Below, one piece after another: positions 13,870 through 17,202 of a stretch of DNA of 17,202 bases. The translations under genes and the position numbers were made by a program. This DNA is from a bacterium (GTDB taxonomy: Bacteria; Oederibacteriota; PGYV01; DSBP01). The notes under the pieces are model-generated. The model was not told the origin of the DNA. It did no database searches and was given only the letters and a program-made list of their open reading frames with translations. The DNA lies in the NCBI GenBank assembly GCA_011049465.1, contig DSBP01000051.1, positions 1 to 17,202 of the forward strand, written 5' to 3'. Each line of letters begins with the position of its first letter. Position 1 is the stretch's first letter.

Positions 13870-15173
13870 AGTATCACCCTCCTCACGTCAAGCGCCGTCT
13901 TAATAAACCCGAACATCGACTCCTGTTTAAGGAGCCGTTTTATCAGCCTTGCCTGTTTCTTTCCCTTTGGCTCGCCGTCAACAGTAAACATGTCGCGGAC
14001 AAACTCCTCCATGATTTTGGGATACTTCTCAAACAACTGCGGGCTGTGTTCAAGCGTCTTCGGCAGGTTCCTGAATTTTTTCATGTCTTTGAGCGCGAAC
14101 GTCTCTTTCAGCCTCTTTTCATACTGCGAAGTTGACGCCGATGAAAAATCATTCTTTTCCTTTGCCATAACCGCAGCCTCGCCGGCTATTTTTCCTGTTT
14201 CCATGGCAAGATTTGTCCCCTCGTGGTAAAGAGAGGCATTTACAAATCCCGCCGCATCTCCCGCGACCATTACATTATCCGCGTAAAGTTTCGAGAGCCC
14301 GTTATAACCCATGTCAGGTATGAGATGCGCCGAATATTCCTTCTGCTCCCCGCCCTTAATAAGAGGCGCTATGACAGGATGCTTTTTAAAATCCTCAAGC
14401 AGGTCATTGGAATTGAGCTTGTGTTCGATGAGCGAGGCTATGGTTCCGCCCACGCCGACCGACAGCGTGTCCCTGTTTGTATAAATAAAACCGGAGCCTA
14501 TGGCTCCCCTTGCCGCGTATCCGAAATATTCGTAGGCCGCTCCGTGGCTGCCCTCGACGCCGAAACGGTCAAGTATCTTCTCTTCAGGAAGGGCGATTAC
14601 CTCTTTAACGCCCACAATAGTCGATACAGCAGGAAGCTCCCTGTGAAGGCCGATTTTTTTTGCCAGAAGCGAATTGACGCCGTCAGCCAGTATTATCATA
14701 TCGCCGTATATATCGCCGTCGTCCATCCTGGCCTTTACTCCCTTTATTGCCCCATTTTCCGTTATGAAATCATCAACAACCGCGCCGGTTATTATCATGG
14801 CGCCCGCCTCTTCCGCCTTGTCGGCGAACCATTTGTCAAACTTTGCCCTTAAGACCGTGTAGCTGTTGTTGTGCGGCGCTTCGGCGAATTTGTTAAACCT
14901 GAACTCGCCGGCCATTTCCCCATCCGGGGTCATAAGCGACCAGCGCCTGCGCGTCACAACGCGCTCAAGCGGCGCGTCCTTCTCAAAATCAGGCATTATT
15001 TCCCTCATGACATTTGTAAAAAATATCCCGCCAAAGACATTTTTTGAGCCGCAAAACTCGCCGCGCTCAAGCAATATAACCTGAAGCCCGGCTTTAGCGG
15101 CCACATGCGCCGCAGTAAGGCCCGCGGGCCCTCCTCCGACAATAATCAGGTCAAACTTTTCCTCAGCTCCCAT
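13866..15173 (-). CDS. fixC: FixC: electron-transfer flavoprotein-quinone oxidoreductase
   Basis: 435 aa. LIIVGGGPAGLTAAHVA (9-25) is the FAD Rossmann motif, with LLERG following. GSKNVFGGIFF is the signature of the FixC/geranylgeranyl-reductase-like family, and VMVAGDAAGFVNASLYHEGTNLAMETG is the second FAD-binding motif. The iron-sulfur part is supplied by fixX next door. Probably a peripheral membrane enzyme that moves electrons from reduced ETF to quinone. In known Fix systems it can take part in flavin-based electron bifurcation; whether this one does cannot be told without its ETF. It overlaps the end of dnaJ by 11 nt. Confidence 0.93.
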   Translation of the reverse strand: MGAEEKFDLIIVGGGPAGLTAAHVAAKAGLQVILLERGEFCGSKNVFGGIFFTNVMREIMPDFEKDAPLERVVTRRRWSLMTPDGEMAGEFRFNKFAEAPHNNSYTVLRAKFDKWFADKAEEAGAMIITGAVVDDFITENGAIKGVKARMDDGDIYGDMIILADGVNSLLAKKIGLHRELPAVSTIVGVKEVIALPEEKILDRFGVEGSHGAAYEYFGYAARGAIGSGFIYTNRDTLSVGVGGTIASLIEHKLNSNDLLEDFKKHPVIAPLIKGGEQKEYSAHLIPDMGYNGLSKLYADNVMVAGDAAGFVNASLYHEGTNLAMETGKIAGEAAVMAKEKNDFSSASTSQYEKRLKETFALKDMKKFRNLPKTLEHSPQLFEKYPKIMEEFVRDMFTVDGEPKGKKQARLIKRLLKQESMFGFIKTALDVRRVIL

Positions 15174-16317
15174 GATTTTTCACCTCTTTTTCCATCTGCT
15201 TTTTAATGGTTTTCCATCTTTTTTTCAGTTCAGGATAGCTTTCATAATCCTCGTTAACTTTAACATTTTTATAGGCTTCTTTCAACTTTGAACTTAAACC
15301 CTTTGGCACGCTGATTTCCACGATAATATGCATGTCGCCTTTTCCGCGGCCGTTGACGGACGGGAACCCTTTTCCCTTCAGCGTTATAATTTTTCCGTGC
15401 TCAGAGCCCGGCTGAATATCTATTTTCTCCGTACCGTAAATGGTGGGTATCTCTATTTTTTCCCCCAAAACAGCCTGCGTGACTGTCACAGGCAGTTTCA
15501 TGATAACATCATCTTCCTGCCTCGCGAATATCTCATGCGGCCTGACATTTACCACAACAAAAAGGTCTCCGCTTCTTCCTCCGTTTAAACCCGAGCTTCC
15601 TTCGCCCGACAGCCTCAGGTAAGCGCCGCCATCCATTCCTGCGGGTATTTTTACCTCAATTTTTCTGCGCTTTTGTTTCATCTTCGCGCCGCCGCAGTCT
15701 TCACAATACGCCTCTGCCACGCTCCCCTCGCCACCGCATTTGGGGCACGTCGTAACCATCGAAAAGAAACCCTGCGACTGCCTCACCTTTCCCCTGCCTC
15801 CGCATGTGGCGCATTCTTTTCTTGACGTGCCCGCCTTTATTCCGCTGCCCCCGCATTTTTCGCAGGCCTCTTTCCTGATTACTTCAACAACGCGGACGGA
15901 TTCATGCGCCGACTCCTCAAAATCAAGCGCCACATCGGCCCTCACGTCCTCTCCGTTATACCTTCGCGCGCTTCCCCTGCCTGAACCGCGCGTTTCAAAC
16001 CCGAAAAAATCGGAGAATATATCCGAAAAATCGGTAAATATATCATCCATTGAAAACCCTTCAAAACCCCGTCCGCTGCCGGCCCTTCCCCTCAGGCCGT
16101 CATAACCATAGGTGTCATATATCTTCCTCTGTTCGGGGTCGCTTAGAATTTTATAGGCTCCGCCTATCTCCTTGAATTTTTCCTCAGCTTCCTTCTTGTC
16201 TCCGCTGTGAATGTCAGGATGGTATTTTTTCGCCAGGTTTCTGAAAGCCGTTTTTATCTCCTCAGGGGACGCTGTCTTTGATACGCCCAGGACAGCGTAA
16301 AGGTCCTTATTCATCAT
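15163..16317 (-). CDS. dnaJ: DnaJ: Hsp40 co-chaperone
   Basis: 384 aa from MMNKDLYAVLG; the adjacent second ATG (16314) is equally possible. J domain 1-~70 with HPD at 33-35; a Gly/Phe-rich stretch ~80-130; four Cys pairs (CEKCGGSG, CATCGGRG, CPKCGGEG, CEDCGGAK) form the zinc modules, the last lacking the usual final Gly; the C-terminal substrate-binding domains follow. It delivers unfolded clients to DnaK and stimulates its ATPase. It overlaps grpE by 11 nt. dnaK itself is not in the window. Confidence 0.96.
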   Translation of the reverse strand: MMNKDLYAVLGVSKTASPEEIKTAFRNLAKKYHPDIHSGDKKEAEEKFKEIGGAYKILSDPEQRKIYDTYGYDGLRGRAGSGRGFEGFSMDDIFTDFSDIFSDFFGFETRGSGRGSARRYNGEDVRADVALDFEESAHESVRVVEVIRKEACEKCGGSGIKAGTSRKECATCGGRGKVRQSQGFFSMVTTCPKCGGEGSVAEAYCEDCGGAKMKQKRRKIEVKIPAGMDGGAYLRLSGEGSSGLNGGRSGDLFVVVNVRPHEIFARQEDDVIMKLPVTVTQAVLGEKIEIPTIYGTEKIDIQPGSEHGKIITLKGKGFPSVNGRGKGDMHIIVEISVPKGLSSKLKEAYKNVKVNEDYESYPELKKRWKTIKKQMEKEVKNHGS

Positions 16318-16969
16318 TTTTTTCTTCACTCTTCCCGTTTTCGGCATTATTCCCTGCTTCTGCCCCTTCTTCTGCTTCTGCCCCTGCCTCTTCCTTTTTT
16401 TCTTCAGCCACAGACACCTTTACCATAGCGGGCCTTATTACCCTGTCCTCGCACATATATCCCTTCTGATAAACTTCAATAATCTCTCCGTCAGCCGCGC
16501 CGTCCCTGTGTTCCTTAAATACAACCTGGTGCTTATCAGGGTCAAAAATTCCGGACGCCTCAACTTCCCTGACACCCAGTTCCTTTAAAACATCCTCAAA
16601 CTGTTTTATTACCAGTTCCACACCGTGCCTTAACGACTCTATGTTGTCGGTAATCTTTGTCGCGTGAACCGCCCTGTCAAGGTTGTCAAGAACCGGAATC
16701 ATCAGCCTTGCCGTGTCGCCACGCGTATATTTGACAAAATCCTCTTTGTCCTTGCTTACCCGCTTGCGGAAATTTTCCAGCTCGGCAAGCGCGCGCAGGT
16801 ATTTGTCATTAAGTTCCTTTATTTTTTCGTCCTTTTCCTTAATCCCGCCGGCAGCTGCTTTTTCTTTCCCCCCGTCTTTTTTGTGCGCATCTTCCTTATT
16901 ATGATGTTTCTCCTTTTGCGCGGCCTCTGGCTTTTCTTCATGCTTTTTCTCTTCTTTTTCATGTTTCAT
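16307..16969 (-). CDS. grpE: GrpE: DnaK nucleotide-exchange factor
   Basis: 220 aa from MKHEKEEKKHEEK, chosen because GGAGG lies 9 nt upstream; an ATG at 16987 has no such site. The N-terminal ~50 residues are a Lys/Glu-rich disordered tail. A long coiled coil follows (~44-100, IKELNDKYLRALAELENFRKR), and the beta-wing holds the family signature region (GIFDPDKHQVVF, GEIIEVYQKGYMCEDRVIRPAMVKVS). The C-terminus carries an unusual Glu/Ala-rich tail (~190-220). First gene of the operon. No CIRCE element (the HrcA operator) was seen in its leader. Confidence 0.95.
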   Translation of the reverse strand: MKHEKEEKKHEEKPEAAQKEKHHNKEDAHKKDGGKEKAAAGGIKEKDEKIKELNDKYLRALAELENFRKRVSKDKEDFVKYTRGDTARLMIPVLDNLDRAVHATKITDNIESLRHGVELVIKQFEDVLKELGVREVEASGIFDPDKHQVVFKEHRDGAADGEIIEVYQKGYMCEDRVIRPAMVKVSVAEEKKEEAGAEAEEGAEAGNNAENGKSEEKNDE

Positions 16970-17038
16970 TTTCCTGTTCCTCCGCATCTCTGTGCTTTTG
17001 CCCGCAAAACCGGGCTCTTTTAATCAGAAACAGCCTCT

Positions 17039-17067
17039 ATAATAGCCATTTTTAGGGGAGAAGTCAA
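17039..17067 (-). promoter_or_regulatory. Promoter of the grpE-dnaJ-fixCX-coaX operon
   Basis: Minus strand TTGACT (17062-17067), 17-bp spacer, TATTAT (17039-17044). Predicted start near 17032, a ~62-nt leader containing a small GCCCG/CGGGC hairpin and then GGAGG. It looks like a vegetative promoter; no heat-shock-type operator is visible. Confidence 0.7.
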
Positions 17068-17084
17068 GAGGGAGGAATCTCCCC
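17055..17084. repeat. Inverted repeat over the -35 region of the grpE promoter
   Basis: GGGGAGA (17055-17061) and TCTCCCC (17078-17084) are perfect inverted copies flanking the TTGACT box; a shorter GGGAG/CTCCC pair (17070-17083) nests within. Placed like an operator between two divergent promoters. No known regulator motif recognised. Confidence 0.35.
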
Positions 17085-17104
17085 AGAAACCGCAATAGGA
17101 ACAA

Positions 17105-17133
17105 TTGAAAAGGCCGTTTAATCCATGTATAAT
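17105..17133 (+). promoter_or_regulatory. Promoter of the gene at the right edge
   Basis: TTGAAA (17105-17110), 17-bp spacer, TATAAT (17128-17133). Predicted start near 17140. The leader holds a CACCC-AAC-GGGTG hairpin (17160-17172) and AAGGAG at 17175-17180. Confidence 0.7.
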
Positions 17134-17190
17134 AACGTTATCAACGCGTTAAATACATTCACCCAACGGGTGAGAAGGAGAAAACGGCCC

Positions 17191-17202
17191 ATGAATAGTA
17201 TA
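17191..17202 (+). CDS. 5' end of an unidentified gene (4 codons visible)
   Basis: ATG at 17191, read as M-N-S-I, lies 10 nt after AAGGAG and ~50 nt after a strong promoter. The product cannot be identified from four codons. It is divergent from grpE. Confidence 0.5.

Overview
The window reads as a stretch of bacterial chromosome, probably from an uncultured, double-membraned lineage. The evidence is a predicted outer-membrane-type beta-barrel domain, several Sec signal peptides, consensus sigma70-type promoters and tightly overlapping operons. The Thr/Pro-rich secreted tail, the small LSm/SH3-like membrane protein and the intergenic palindromes resemble proteins and repeats I associate with candidate phyla such as Omnitrophota, Elusimicrobiota or Goldbacteria. 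That placement is only a guess. No rRNA, tRNA, CRISPR array, integrase or transposase was seen.

Left part (1-3830, all minus strand) is accessory. From right to left it holds a TTGAAA-N17-TATAAT promoter, a possible 32-codon leader ORF, darT and darG (a DNA ADP-ribosylation toxin-antitoxin pair overlapping by ATGA), and a pRiA4b ORF-3-like protein with an added C-terminal Cys4 motif. Last comes a protein whose body resembles RiPP leader domains (Os1348/NHLP type). Its frame shifts at a GGGG run into a lipobox and Thr/Pro-rich tail that runs off the window.

3830-8200 holds queE followed by a large secreted protein with a zincin motif, a predicted beta-propeller and a predicted beta-barrel. 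This pair sits between two repeat-rich intergenic regions that share a 29-bp identical segment in inverted orientation. The left region also contains a dense cluster of nested inverted repeats (4112-4295) that could be a structured RNA or a miniature mobile element. On the plus strand, a secreted glycoside-hydrolase-like TIM-barrel protein is followed after 1 nt by lepA.

Right part (12086-17067, minus strand) is a housekeeping operon with almost no spacers: grpE, dnaJ, fixC, fixX, coaX and a 46-aa basic protein missed by length cut-offs. It is driven by TTGACT-N17-TATTAT. It joins the DnaK co-chaperones, an ETF-quinone oxidoreductase pair and the first step of CoA synthesis. Beyond it lies a separate unit: a perfect TTGACA-N17-TATATT promoter whose predicted +1 is the first base of a closed stem, ending about 65 nt later in a U10 tract. 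This looks like a small stable RNA or an attenuator in front of a small signal-peptide/LSm-like/TM protein.

At the right edge a plus-strand gene begins behind TTGAAA-N17-TATAAT; only four codons are visible. The observations most worth follow-up are the 65-nt RNA, the leader-like protein with its frame switch, the leader ORF before darT, and the structured element at 4112-4295. All functions are inferred from reading the sequence; no database search was done.
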